Assembly: GCA_016715105.1 (NCBI GenBank)
Contig: JADKBO010000021.1
Coordinates: 1-64,000 of the forward strand
DNA: 64,000 bases
Source: Saprospiraceae bacterium
Lineage (GTDB): Bacteria; Bacteroidota; Bacteroidia; Chitinophagales; Saprospiraceae
Reading direction: 5' to 3'
Shown here: piece after piece, positions 1 through 8,911 of the stretch
How the letters are laid out: each line of letters starts with the position of its first letter
How positions within the stretch are numbered: the stretch's first letter is position 1
The notes under the pieces: model-generated
What the model saw: the letters and a program-made list of their open reading frames with translations, nothing else
The model's database searches: none
Told to the model about the DNA's origin: nothing
Position numbers and translations under genes: made by a program

Positions 1-92
1 ATCATGGTTTTGGTTTTGCACTCTATTTACCAACTCTAGAACAAGCTAGATTTACATGTTAAAACAATAGGAGGTGCTTTACAATTTTTTTC

Positions 93-505
93 TTACCTAT
101 TTACAATTTTAAATTCCTGCAAATACTGATTGTAATACATAGTATCCCCTCCATCAACTTTATAAAAAATGCTGAAACTAGGTTTTTGACTACAGGCGAT
201 TTCGACATCTAATTGGTCATAAAAGTTAATAAAATTCATCTTATCGTTACCGGCAAATTCCACAATTCCGAATGAAGATCACCTGAAGCTATACTATATT
301 CAAATGCTTTTAAACTGGATGTTGAATCTAGATAAATCTTCGAAACTTTTACTTCAGGTATGTTTATGTTTATAGGATGAAACTGGTCCTTAAATTTTCC
401 AATTAAATTTGCGTCTGAAACTTTTTCAAGACTATCTATATGCAACAACTTCTCTAGTTGAGAACTTTCAAGATCACTTCTGACTCGTTGCAAGAAATAA
501 AGCAT
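93..505 (-). CDS. Hypothetical protein, frameshifted
   Basis: I do not recognise the family. An open frame runs from the ATG at 505 to a stop at 236-238. Near 240-255 a one-base shift moves into a second frame, passing through GNDKMNFINFYDQ and ending at the TAA at 93-95. The joined product would be about 135 residues, soluble, with no signal peptide or membrane segment. The single shift is most simply an assembly indel. Its function and its relation to the next small gene are unknown. Confidence 0.4.
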
Positions 506-749
506 ACGACAACTATAAATATTAATCTAATAACCATTTCGACTCATTCAACTCAAATGTATATCAATTTTGGAGACTTAGTTCCAAACAACGCTTGAAC
601 GAAATATTTTGGAAATATTTTATAAATTCAAAGTATTATCTGAATTGAATTAAAGCTATATAACGTATTATGCTGATTATACATTCACTTTTAGCTAGAA
701 AAGAATTGTCATCAATTTTTTTTAATTACCTGAGTTAATTGAGCTATCC

Positions 750-973
750 TCATTTATCTTTATTATCAGACTTTTTTATAGTATCGATTGGATCAATGTT
801 ATCTTTCTTCCATTCTTTTTTGCATCTCTCACTCCATTTACTGTATTAACAACTGCTTTTCCAAAACCAATTCCTAAAGAATAGAAAACTGCAAAAATTG
901 TTATTGTTATCATAAGAATACCTACTGATATTACTAAAACAATTTTATTTTTCGATTTGCTATTTTTCAACAC
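750..973 (-). CDS. Small single-pass membrane protein, frameshifted at its C-terminus
   Basis: The product starts with a Lys-rich stretch followed by one strong hydrophobic segment (about residues 11-33) and a short charged tail. One frame ends at 776. A one-base shift near 830 gives a more natural acidic and basic tail (EWKKDNIDPIDTIKKSDN) ending at the TGA at 750-752. The family is not recognised. It is probably a small inner-membrane protein of about 72 residues. The 974-1220 gap upstream shows nothing further. Confidence 0.4.
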
Positions 974-1220
974 ACTTACTTATTCATTTTGATCAGTATG
1001 GTTACTTACCTCTTTCGCTTTAAACTTGTTACTATTTCAACAAATTCGAAGTCTTCAAATTTATCTTAAAATACAATGTAAAACTTTCTAACGTAAGACT
1101 TGATTGCTAATTGCCATTTCATAAAATATTATATTCCTAACCCCAAAAATGATTTTCAATGCGTATGAGATTTGTAATTTTTTACATGCGTGATAATCAA
1201 CAATAAACTACTTAGCGTAA

Positions 1221-1532
1221 TCAAATAAATGGCCAAGGGCATCTCACTTTTTCTAGGATTACACCAGCGATTTGAAGCAGCCAAGCTGTAAGGAAAATTT
1301 TGGTAAATCTATGGTTTCTGACAAAATAGGTCGATAGAAATATGGCAAATCCACTGATGGCAATAAAAAAATAATCCAAGTTTTCATACCAGCTTGATTC
1401 TTGTAGGCTTACTGCTAAATGAGTAAAGTTTTGGATGAGCATCAATGAGGGGATGATCGTACAGTGCAGCATACAAACAGCACTGGCAACGATTCCCAGG
1501 TAGTCGGCTTTTGATAAATCACTTTTTTGCAT
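1221..1532 (-). CDS. MerC-like small membrane protein
   Basis: The product is about 103 residues with four hydrophobic segments. An early segment carries Cys-Met-Leu-His-Cys (AVCMLHC), as in MerC-type proteins, which carry metal ions across the inner membrane. The ATG at 1532 is preferred over the upstream TTG because it starts just before the first membrane segment. It overlaps the end of the upstream gene by 14 bases, so it is the third gene of a translationally coupled operon. In Bacteroidota such MerC-like genes are usually linked to zinc rather than mercury, and the operator-like palindromes upstream agree. The metal is inferred. Confidence 0.7.
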   Translation of the reverse strand: MQKSDLSKADYLGIVASAVCMLHCTIIPSLMLIQNFTHLAVSLQESSWYENLDYFFIAISGFAIFLSTYFVRNHRFTKIFLTAWLLQIAGVILEKVRCPWPFI

Positions 1533-1974
1533 TATCGAGAATTTCTGCTTGTTCAAGGATGAAGGGAAGTTGGTTCACGTCTTTATCATTGACTTTGAGT
1601 ATACCTCTATAAGTCAATAATTGATCTGTTTTATATCGAGTTTTACTTTTCAAAATGGGTCTGATTTCCATCACACTTTCTAGTCCAGCTGCACCACAAA
1701 AAAAACAAGAAGCCATTGGTGCTCGTGAAATGATGATGACTTTGGGATCTTCTACGGGGATATAATAACCTGTAATGGTAAATGCCTTACCATCTATCAG
1801 ATCAAATTCTGGTGTTTTTACTAATAAATCTGCATAATACAGTTCGTCAATACTTATTTGTTTGAATTTGGCTTTTTTTAAAACATTCCAGGATTGCTGA
1901 TACTGTCCAAAATTAAGCATTGGGATTAGCATAAATAAACCCCAAAAAATAAAAAGTTTATACCTTGCTAGCAT
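1519..1974 (-). CDS. Secreted DUF3299-like protein of a metal operon
   Basis: The ATG at 1974 gives a clean signal peptide (LARYK followed by a hydrophobic run ending FGQ). The upstream GTG at 2004 would overlap the preceding gene by 23 bases and add a non-signal extension, so I prefer 1974. The mature part contains the segment FTITGYYIPVEDPK and a Cys pair in SCFFCGAAGLESVMEI, the pattern of DUF3299-type periplasmic proteins found near zinc uptake genes. The Cys pair could bind metal or form a disulfide. It is the middle gene of the operon led by the His-rich lipoprotein. Confidence 0.6.
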   Translation of the reverse strand: MLARYKLFIFWGLFMLIPMLNFGQYQQSWNVLKKAKFKQISIDELYYADLLVKTPEFDLIDGKAFTITGYYIPVEDPKVIIISRAPMASCFFCGAAGLESVMEIRPILKSKTRYKTDQLLTYRGILKVNDKDVNQLPFILEQAEILDNAKK

Positions 1975-1981
1975 ATCCCAC

Positions 1982-2386
1982 TTACTGGTTTGAAGCTTTG
2001 CCACTGTTTTTCATATCCATTTCAATGGTTAAAATGGTATCCAACCAAGCTTTTTGTACGTCGACCATTTGTTTGTCAGTGATTTGATAGCCACCTTTAT
2101 GATCATGATTGTGCTCGGAATGTTTGTGAGCATGTGCCATACCCTCCATTTCTACTACTGATTCTTCCCATTGTTTTATTCTATCCACAAAAATTGATCG
2201 AATGCTGTCATTTACAACCATTGTGTCCAACATCCTTTCAAGATTCTCAGATGCCTCCAAGGCAGATTTGTAATAAGCCTTGGCTCTTTCTAGGTCTTTA
2301 TTGGTAGCATGATCATGTTTACATGCAGGTTGAATAAAAATGCAAACTGCTATCATTGACTTTATTATAAAGGATTTGCTCAACAT
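1982..2386 (-). CDS. His-rich lipoprotein, probable zinc-binding, first gene of operon
   Basis: The 134-residue product has a short hydrophobic leader and a lipobox-like Cys (IQPACKHDH), so it is probably a lipoprotein. The middle is helical, with a His cluster (MAHAHKHSEHNHDHK) typical of periplasmic zinc buffers. It is followed closely by the DUF3299-like and MerC-like genes. Its promoter lies about 100 bases upstream and is overlaid by two palindromes (2480-2494 and 2519-2533), and a hairpin sits in the leader (2400-2434). Repression by a Zur/Fur-family regulator when metal is plentiful is inferred; no such regulator gene is in the window. Confidence 0.65.
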   Translation of the reverse strand: MLSKSFIIKSMIAVCIFIQPACKHDHATNKDLERAKAYYKSALEASENLERMLDTMVVNDSIRSIFVDRIKQWEESVVEMEGMAHAHKHSEHNHDHKGGYQITDKQMVDVQKAWLDTILTIEMDMKNSGKASNQ

Positions 2387-2399
2387 CTTAAAAAAATTA

Positions 2400-2434
2400 A
2401 AGTCCGGATTATCAATTAATGATGCACCGGACTT
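2400..2434 (-). promoter_or_regulatory. Leader hairpin of the metal operon
   Basis: AAGTCCGG and CCGGACTT form a perfect 8-base stem around a 19-base loop. It ends 14 bases before the ATG of the His-rich lipoprotein. No U-run follows, so it is unlikely to be a simple terminator. It could affect translation or mRNA stability. Confidence 0.4.
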
Positions 2435-2479
2435 ATGAAAACCAAAATAATTTTTAATTTAAATACTCGTCAAATTAAA

Positions 2480-2494
2480 TGCAACAATGTTGCA
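2480..2494. promoter_or_regulatory. Zur/Fur-like operator palindrome, copy 1
   Basis: TGCAACAATGTTGCA is a 7-1-7 perfect inverted repeat that overlaps the downstream end of the -7 element. A second copy lies 39 bases away, centre to centre. The form resembles Fur-family (Zur) boxes, and the controlled genes are metal-related. Confidence 0.65.
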
Positions 2495-2523
2495 AATATA
2501 ATGTTTAAAGTTTATTAATGCAA
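2493..2523 (-). promoter_or_regulatory. Promoter of the metal operon
   Basis: On the minus strand TATATTTG (2500 to 2493) fits the Bacteroidota -7 element TAnnTTTG. A TTG (2523 to 2521) lies 20 bases upstream, where the -33 element belongs. Transcription would start near 2488, leaving a leader of about 100 bases. Each promoter element is overlapped by one of the two palindromes. Confidence 0.65.
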
Positions 2524-2533
2524 CACTGTTGCA
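2519..2533. promoter_or_regulatory. Zur/Fur-like operator palindrome, copy 2
   Basis: TGCAACACTGTTGCA differs from copy 1 only at one of the central bases and covers the -33 TTG. Spacing of 39 bases (nearly four helical turns) would place two repressor dimers on the same face of the DNA. Confidence 0.65.
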
Positions 2534-2660
2534 AATAAAAATTGATTTTAAATCTTTTTAAAAAGAATAAAGTGCTAATGGAAAGCTTCGAAGCCCCATT
2601 ATAACATATGAAGGAAGACTTGGAGTCTTGAATTCTTTTTATGTGAAAGAATTTCGATTA

Positions 2661-3672
2661 TTAGTATCCAAAAATTCGTTTAAAAAAGGTCTGGAACACC
2701 TCGCCATTCCAAAACGCAAACCTCCCCCGTTGTACAACAACTGAATTATCTGCACCTTCTTTCAAATAATAATGAAAAACAAATTTTTGATTTGGTTGCT
2801 CCCACCCTGTCATCTGACCAAAACGCAAATCATTGAATACCAAAGTATCATGCCACATTTCAGCGGTATAAAAACCTTCAGAAAATCGTTTGAGTTTTGA
2901 GAGTTCTTCACTTTCAGATAAGGGTTCAAACAAATGTTCATTTCTTGGAAAAAAGGTCAACTTCAGCGTATCTTTTTTGTCAAATAGGGATATAAATCCC
3001 ACATGAAAACCTGTAGAATCTCCGGCCACAACATACCAAAGCCATGTCTGAAGCGGGGCAGGCGTCGTGAAATAATCATCATAAACAACTTGCTGAGTTT
3101 TCAAAAGTCGTCTGACTTCTTGGTCAATAAACACTTTATTCGCTATTCCATATACCAAATAAACCAAACTCAAGGTCAGGCCAAAAACTGCAATTTTCTT
3201 ACGCCACATTTCACCTCCTCTTCTAATCAAAAGGATGACAAATGCCAAGACTGGCCAAATACTTAGAAATGGATCAGCCACATAAATAGTGTTGAATGTC
3301 ACCCTGTGTATGATTAAATGGCTCCCACCAAGCTGTCCCATAGTTATTGAATGCGTCTATCAAAACATGAGACCCAATCACCGCTATGAAAAAAATCAAC
3401 CATGTTTTAAATTGTATCTCGAGTGGTCTGTGAAATCGATCCGTAATGAAAGCTAAGATTGGACTAGCTATCAAAACAAATAAAAATGAATGTGTAAAGC
3501 CTCTGTGGGCCAACAAGTTACTGGCAGTATCCATCCAAAAAGAAGCAATGAAGTCTATGTCTGGCAGGCTCTGAGCAAGGGCTCCCCAAATCATGGCCTT
3601 ATTACCCAACTTCTTACCACCAAATATTTCGCCCATACAAGCGCCTATTGCTATGTGGCTGATTGAGTCCAT
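2661..3672 (-). CDS. Membrane-bound metal-dependent hydrolase (YdjM/DUF457 family), frameshifted
   Basis: The first part (3672 to about 3305) has the family hallmarks: an early His in DSISHIAIGA, PDID, HRGFTHS and GSHVLIDAFNNYGT, with membrane segments between. The frame then shifts by one base near 3305 (NHT joins RVTFNTIYVADPF) and the second part continues to 2661. The joined protein is about 335 residues, the usual size. Family members are inner-membrane proteins with metal-binding His/Asp residues and poorly known substrates. The shift sits in the stretch ACACAGGG and may be an assembly error. It is transcribed divergently from the cardiolipin synthase gene. Confidence 0.75.
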
Positions 3673-3793
3673 GTTGTATTAGTTTTGTGGCTTAAATTTA
3701 AGTCATTTTTTGTTCTTATAAGCATAAGCTTGGTTGTCATTCCAATCAAGTTAAACTTAAGAAATTAATAAATAGCCTATCCCGATATTTAGT

Positions 3794-3801
3794 TAATTTT
3801 G
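3794..3801 (+). promoter_or_regulatory. -7 promoter element of the cardiolipin synthase gene
   Basis: TAATTTTG fits TAnnTTTG and lies 31 bases upstream of the ATG at 3833, in the gap between divergent genes. No clear -33 element is seen. Confidence 0.45.
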
Positions 3802-3832
3802 CTTTCCATCTTCCAGAAAGATTAATTCAATT

Positions 3833-4993
3833 ATGGCAATCACAAGAGACTCTTACCTTAATAACAATAACGCTAGAATCATCCGAGGGGGTAGTGATTA
3901 TTTTGATTTGATGATTTCCATGATTGATCGTGCAAAGGAAATTATCCATTTACAGACGTACATTTTTGAAGAAGATGACACTGGCAAAATGGTTATTGAG
4001 GCTTTGATCAGAGCTTCACAAAAGAAAATAGAAATTTATGTAATTGTCGATGGCTATGCTTCTCAAAATTTATCCAATAGAACACTTGAGCGTTTGGAGA
4101 AAGCAGGAATTCATTTGCGTTTTTTTGAACCACTTTGGAAGAGCAAACAATTTTATTTTGGGAGAAGGCTTCACCAAAAGGTAATGGTCTGTGATTCTAC
4201 TTATGCCTTGGTTGGAGGAATGAATATTTCAGATAATTATAACGACATCAATGGCAGTAAAGCTTGGTTTGATTTTGCCATTTATATGGAAGGTGCTATT
4301 GCCAATGATTTGTGTGTTTTATGCTGGAAAACTTGGCGTGGATTTTCAAAAAACTTTATTAAAGCTCCTTGTAATATAGAACCCTTACCCTATTACGGTG
4401 ACACTGCTTTACGTATGAGAAGGAATGATTGGGTAAGACAAAAAATTGAAATTTCCAACTCTTATGGTGAAATGCTCAAAAATGCACAAAACCACATCAC
4501 GATTGTTGGCAGTTATTTTCTTCCTGGAAAATCCATCAGAAAACTGCTGACTGATGCTTCAAAAAGAGGTTTAAAAATTACCATCATCACCGCCGGAAAG
4601 TCTGACATCAAAATATTTAAACATGCAGAAAGATGGCTCTATGACTGGCTGCTCAGGCGAAACATCACCATTTATGAATATCAACCTACCATTTTACACG
4701 CCAAAATTGCACTGTGTGATAGTAAGTGGTTGACCATTGGTTCCTACAACATGAATAGCCTCAGCTATTTTGCAAGTGTGGAATTAAACATCGATACGAT
4801 ACACAAGCCTCTGGTACAGGAAATGGATGCCATTATTTCTGAAATTATAAAGAAGGATTGCATTGAAGTGGATTTAAATAGTCCACACATTAAAACAACG
4901 CCTTTCACCCATTTCATTAGGTGGTGTTCTTTTCAATTTTTAAAATTGACGTTTAATCTTTTCACTTTCTATTATAAAAGTGAGGATTCATAA
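3833..4993 (+). CDS. cls: Cardiolipin synthase-like phospholipase D protein
   Basis: The product has two HKD motifs: H114-QK-MVCD at about residues 114-121 followed by GGMNISD, and H289-AK-ALCD at about 289-296 followed by GSYNMNS. This pair forms the active site of phospholipase D-type phosphatidyl transferases, which join phosphatidylglycerol molecules to make cardiolipin at the inner membrane. At 386 residues it lacks the N-terminal double membrane anchor of classical Cls and is closer in size to ClsB. The gene stands alone. A broader PLD-family role cannot be excluded. Confidence 0.8.
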   Translation: MAITRDSYLNNNNARIIRGGSDYFDLMISMIDRAKEIIHLQTYIFEEDDTGKMVIEALIRASQKKIEIYVIVDGYASQNLSNRTLERLEKAGIHLRFFEPLWKSKQFYFGRRLHQKVMVCDSTYALVGGMNISDNYNDINGSKAWFDFAIYMEGAIANDLCVLCWKTWRGFSKNFIKAPCNIEPLPYYGDTALRMRRNDWVRQKIEISNSYGEMLKNAQNHITIVGSYFLPGKSIRKLLTDASKRGLKITIITAGKSDIKIFKHAERWLYDWLLRRNITIYEYQPTILHAKIALCDSKWLTIGSYNMNSLSYFASVELNIDTIHKPLVQEMDAIISEIIKKDCIEVDLNSPHIKTTPFTHFIRWCSFQFLKLTFNLFTFYYKSEDS

Positions 4994-5032
4994 TCCAGTC
5001 TTTCAATGCTTAAAACGACATGGTGACTTATT

Positions 5033-5119
5033 CAACCCCAATTCGGGGTTGTAAGAAATTAAGGATTGGATTCCCCGAGCTTCGCACGGGGTTAATCAAA
5101 TTGAACCCATTCTGGGTTC
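5033..5119. repeat. Three consecutive intergenic hairpins
   Basis: Three palindromes lie in a row: CAACCCC/GGGGTTG at 5033-5051, CCCCG/CGGGG at 5073-5091 and GAACCC/GGGTTC at 5103-5119. They fill the gap between convergent genes (cls and gcdH). The first and the ACCCC-AGA-GGGGT hairpin at 26578-26590 look related. They may act as a bidirectional terminator or be a degenerate mobile repeat. Confidence 0.55.
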
Positions 5120-5252
5120 TGTCATATTCGACATCTTTTCATATTCCCTATTATAGATTTTAGATTGTTAGTAAAACACAAATTACTGTAAGAGCAATGG
5201 GTCACCTTAACATTCGTCTTTTCCTAACCATTCTAATTCAAAGTTCAACTAT

Positions 5253-6450
5253 TTATTCAAATGCATTGAGGCCAGTGATGTCCATTCCAGTGATCAATAA
5301 ATGGATGTCGTGTGTTCCTTCGTAAGTAATCACCGTTTCCAAATTCATCAAATGTCTCATGATTGGATATTCATTGGTAATACCCATTCCACCCAAGATC
5401 TGTCTGGCTTCTCTTGCAATTTGCAGAGCTATGAGTACATTATTTCTTTTGGCCATGGATATTTGAGCTGGTGTGGCTTTGCCATTTGACATCAAAACAC
5501 CAAGTCTCCAAACCAATAATTGGGCTTTGGTTATTTCCGTGATCATTTCAGCTAATTTTTTCTGAGTCAACTGAAAACCTGCGATGGGCTTCCCAAATTG
5601 TTGTCTTTGCAAAGCGTAATTGAGGGCAGTATCATAACAGTCCATGGCAGCACCCACTGCACCCCAAGCGATTCCATATCGAGCTTTGCTCAGGCAACTG
5701 AGCGGACCTTTCATTCCAACAACTCCTGGTAACACTTTAGATTTCGAAACTTTTACGTCTTCAAAAACCAATTCTCCAGTTATTGATGCCCTCAATGACC
5801 ATTTACCCTTTATTTCAGGCGTCGTAAAACCTTCTAGTCCCTTATCGACGATCAAACCAATGACTTTACCATCTTCCCTTTTTGCCCAAACGACGGCAAA
5901 ATCTGCAATGGGTGAATTGGTGATCCACATTTTACTGCCATTCAAAATATAATGATCATCTTTTTCTTTCACATGGGTAAGCATTCCTGAAGGATTGGAT
6001 CCATGGTCTGGTTCTGTAAGACCAAAACATCCAATCATGGTGCCGGCTGCTAGTTGTGGCAAGTAGTGTTGTTTTTGTTCCTCAGATCCATATTTATAAA
6101 TGGGAAACATCACCAACGAACTTTGCACTGAAGCCATGGATCGAATAGCAGAATCTCCTTTTTCCAATTCCTGCATCATGATCCCATATGCAATGGCATC
6201 CATACCTCCACCTCCATATTCAGTCGGCAAATCAACACCAAAAGCGCCGAGTTGGCCCATTTGTTCTACCAATTCTTTTGGAAACCGGCAATCATTTGCG
6301 CAATCTTCGATGATGGGATTTACTGCTTCGTTAACCCATTTTTGTACAGAATCTCTGACCATGAGGTGCTCTTCGGACAGCAAATCGTCGATGGCATAAT
6401 AATCGTGGTTACTGTTGTGGTTTACTTGTGGTTGAAGCTTTGAATTTCAT
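5253..6450 (-). CDS. gcdH: Glutaryl-CoA dehydrogenase, N-terminus frameshifted
   Basis: This is an acyl-CoA dehydrogenase whose features match glutaryl-CoA dehydrogenase: GCFGLTEPDHGSNP in the FAD/substrate region, LSKARYGIAWG, RQQFGKPI, and TYEGTHDIH with the catalytic Glu. It would oxidise and decarboxylate glutaryl-CoA to crotonyl-CoA in lysine and tryptophan breakdown, passing electrons to ETF. The unbroken frame begins at a TTG (6383), but the codons upstream read DYYAIDD, a conserved N-terminus. A good ATG at 6450 is one base out of frame, so I place the start there with an indel near 6410-6425. The gene stands alone. Confidence 0.85.
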
Positions 6451-6626
6451 TTGAAGGGGTGGTCCCAATTTTAAGCTTTAATCAGAGAAACGTCTGATTC
6501 TTATTTATGAACAATTTAATTGAAGCCAAGGAAAGTGCATCAATTATCCATTTATGTTAAAACATAAAACTAAGTTAAGGCCACAAAGTAGATTAAAGTT
6601 TGATAATCTGTACTAAAGAATACAAA

Positions 6627-6737
6627 GATCGAAACATTTTCGATCCTCATCTCGATATTAAAGTTGAATTTTCGATCTCTTGAATTTTCGAGCTCTTCAA
6701 AGGCAAAAGATCGAATGTGTTGCATATTCGATCTTTT
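6627..6737. repeat. TTTTCGATC palindromes, including a terminator-like stem
   Basis: GATCGAAA/TTTCGATC forms a stem at 6627-6645. AAAAGATCGAAT/ATTCGATCTTTT forms a perfect 12-base stem at 6705-6737 with a 9-base loop. The TTTTCGATC motif also appears between them. The second stem overlaps the stop codon of the ankyrin gene and is probably its terminator. Confidence 0.5.
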
Positions 6738-7740
6738 ATAACTTCTGATGGTGTTCTTTCAACCAATCCACAACATCCAAAAAATCAGCTGGCATCGTCA
6801 CTTTCTGAGTTTCTGCATCTGCGGCTATTTGTTTAATGATTGCCGCCAAGTTTAATCCATCTCGATTGGTATATGTATAATCAGCACCAGCGTCCATCAA
6901 CAAAAACTTTACCAACCTCCAAGCTTCTTTCCATTGGGCCTTCGTGTCAGCATTGTAAGCTCCGTACATGACTGGTGTCAAATCTTGCCTATTTTTTACA
7001 TCGACTTTTGCACCTTTTTTTATTAGTAAGATGGCCATGTCTATTTCTTTCTTTGTACTGGAGATTAACTCAAAAAGTAAAGGATCGCTGCTTACAAAAC
7101 CATTTGTATTTGGGTCTGCCCCAGCGTCTATCATTTCTGAAATTAATTCTGGTGACACATATTTGACAGCTTCTGAGAGTGCCGGTGTTGTTGAACTTCC
7201 ATGAGCGATTAATAACCGGATGATGGCATCATTGCTTTCTTCATCGATCGGAAAACTTAATGTGTTACTTCTCAACCTAACAGCGAATTGCAAATAATTT
7301 AAACCTGGCCAATCCCAGACTTTCGTTCCCTGAATATTTAAATCCTGGCCAACAATTAACTTTTGTAGTAAAGGAAGGTCATTCTTTTCTATGGCTGATG
7401 CGATGGCTCTCTGGTTTTTATCGGCATAGTATGTTTCAGCGTACGTCTTCTCAGCCTTTACGATAGGAAATTTACGGTAAATAAGCGTCCCTAAAAAAAT
7501 AACCAAAGGAAGAGCTGCAAAGATTCCTGAAAAAACCAAACTTAAGGTCGATTTACTATACCAAAGTGGTACTGCCGCCAATAATATGAGTAGCAATCCT
7601 GTTCCCGCCAACACGACCATCCAACTTCTTTCCAGTGTATCTACACTTTTATCCGATGTAAGAAATAAGTAAGTAAATAGAAATACTACTAAGGCCAGAG
7701 TATTTAGGCCAATGAGGGCCCATAATATTTTTATGATCAC
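6736..7740 (-). CDS. Ankyrin-repeat membrane protein
   Basis: The 334-residue product begins with three hydrophobic segments (about residues 5-27, 40-62 and 68-88). Cytoplasmic ankyrin-like repeats follow, seen in AIASAIEKNDLPLL, LLIAHGSST, EMIDAGADPNTNGF, LLIKKGAKVD and LMDAGADYTYTNRDG. Such repeats mediate protein contacts, so it is probably a membrane-anchored binding protein with no enzymatic role visible. It stands alone, with a palindrome at its stop codon. Confidence 0.65.
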   Translation of the reverse strand: MIIKILWALIGLNTLALVVFLFTYLFLTSDKSVDTLERSWMVVLAGTGLLLILLAAVPLWYSKSTLSLVFSGIFAALPLVIFLGTLIYRKFPIVKAEKTYAETYYADKNQRAIASAIEKNDLPLLQKLIVGQDLNIQGTKVWDWPGLNYLQFAVRLRSNTLSFPIDEESNDAIIRLLIAHGSSTTPALSEAVKYVSPELISEMIDAGADPNTNGFVSSDPLLFELISSTKKEIDMAILLIKKGAKVDVKNRQDLTPVMYGAYNADTKAQWKEAWRLVKFLLMDAGADYTYTNRDGLNLAAIIKQIAADAETQKVTMPADFLDVVDWLKEHHQKL

Positions 7741-7900
7741 TGAATGATGGATTAATTATTGCACAAGCTACGAGATTTGCAATAAAATATCTGGAGATGA
7801 ATATAAAATAATAATGAGCCATTTTTAGATGTTCGAAGACATGGCTTAGTGGTTAGGAGACCTCACCTCGTCATTGAAAAAACACCATCAAATTAAGAGC

Positions 7901-8374
7901 TTACTCGTTATTTGTAGATATTCTGGAATAAAAAACGGGAAAACTGGCGCTGCCATAATGAGAAAATGGCACTGCTGATGGAACGCTTGGGTTATAAAAT
8001 TTGATAAACTTGTCCAAAACTTTTGATAGCTGATCGTAATTCATGTTTTTGGAGATGGGCTTAGGATAATAAACAATGTATTCTATTTTGCCTTTGCCAT
8101 CAAAAAAAACATTCATCCACAACTTCACACCTCGGATGTCTAACTTTTCTGATAAAGCAAATTTTTCTAAGTCATATAATATGCCTGACCATTTTTCATA
8201 AGCCTTGTCCATAGAATCATCACACACTTCCAATAAATGCGTGTTGTAAGTGGAAATCAATTTGTCATAAGTCTTTTGGTTCTCACCAATCAAAAACACC
8301 TTTTCAGTGCTTTGACCCAAAGATAAGACCCTCGTGGATACCATCAGAATCAATATGACATAGAACTTGGACAT
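7901..8374 (-). CDS. Secreted hypothetical protein
   Basis: The 157-residue product has a signal peptide (FYVILILMVSTRVLSLGQS). The mature part contains GVKLWMNVFFDGKGKIEYIVYYPKP, a pattern reminiscent of periplasmic TonB C-terminal-like folds but not close enough to assign. No partner is evident. The gene is intact. Confidence 0.5.
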   Translation of the reverse strand: MSKFYVILILMVSTRVLSLGQSTEKVFLIGENQKTYDKLISTYNTHLLEVCDDSMDKAYEKWSGILYDLEKFALSEKLDIRGVKLWMNVFFDGKGKIEYIVYYPKPISKNMNYDQLSKVLDKFIKFYNPSVPSAVPFSHYGSASFPVFYSRISTNNE

Positions 8375-8623
8375 TTCGCTTTTACCATTTAAAATGTAAA
8401 GATATAATAATGTGATTGAATATGAAATAAAATAAAATTTCTTTTTTCAGTCCAATACGACACTTACCTTCCGATAATATGAAAAAACGAGAAACAATAT
8501 ATAAAAGTTTATGAAATCTGCACTTTTAATGGTTATTTAAATATGCTGAGATGTTATGGGTTTATGTGTTTATGAATGGTTTACGTTTAAACAAAATAAA
8601 TTGTCAACCCACACCCTTCAGTA

Positions 8624-8690
8624 AAGAAGCAAGGCCTTATGTTTCTTCACAATTACAAATTTTCTAGTACAGACACAAGGCCTTGCGTCT
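8624..8690. repeat. Pair of AAGGCCTT-centred palindromes
   Basis: The first element (8624-8647) has AAGAA...TTCTT ends around AAGGCCTT. The second, AGACACAAGGCCTTGCGTCT at 8671-8690, is a 20-base palindrome with one mismatched pair. Both share CAAGGCCTT, so they are diverged copies of one hairpin unit. Confidence 0.55.
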
Positions 8691-8700
8691 CCAATTCAAC

Positions 8701-8737
8701 ATGGTGCGGGCAGAGACTAAAGTCTCGCCACCAGAGT
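8701..8737. repeat. GAGACT hairpin repeat, copy 1
   Basis: This 37-base unit, from ATGGTG through GAGACTAAAGTCTC to CCAGAGT, folds into a hairpin (GAGACT/AGTCTC extended by GC and TGGTG/CACCA pairing). Near-identical copies lie at 12495, 12602 and 12673. Confidence 0.7.
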
Positions 8738-8835
8738 ATCTACGCAATTTTTCTACTTTATGAACTCAAAAAACCTTTATGAACTTTCTACTTTCAACCT
8801 TATGAACTTAATAATCAAAGATTTAAAATAAAAAA

Positions 8836-8864
8836 AATGAGCCCTGAAAATTCAGAGCCCATTT
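8836..8864 (-). terminator. Terminator of the coiled-coil lipoprotein gene
   Basis: On the minus strand GGGCTCTGAA pairs with TTCAGGGCTC (with G-U pairs) and is followed by a run of eight Ts. It lies about 50 bases after the stop at 8912. Confidence 0.75.
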
Positions 8865-8911
8865 CTCAAAATATGTTCATGGTATTAAATGTGCCGGGGG
8901 ATAAACAACTA

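Larger units (their letters stand above)
8375..8911. other. Non-coding gap with palindromic repeats
   Basis: I see no convincing gene here. The gap holds two GGCC-centred palindromes (8624-8647 and 8671-8690), one copy of the GAGACT hairpin repeat (8701-8737) and the terminator of the downstream-strand lipoprotein gene (8836-8864). Confidence 0.6.
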
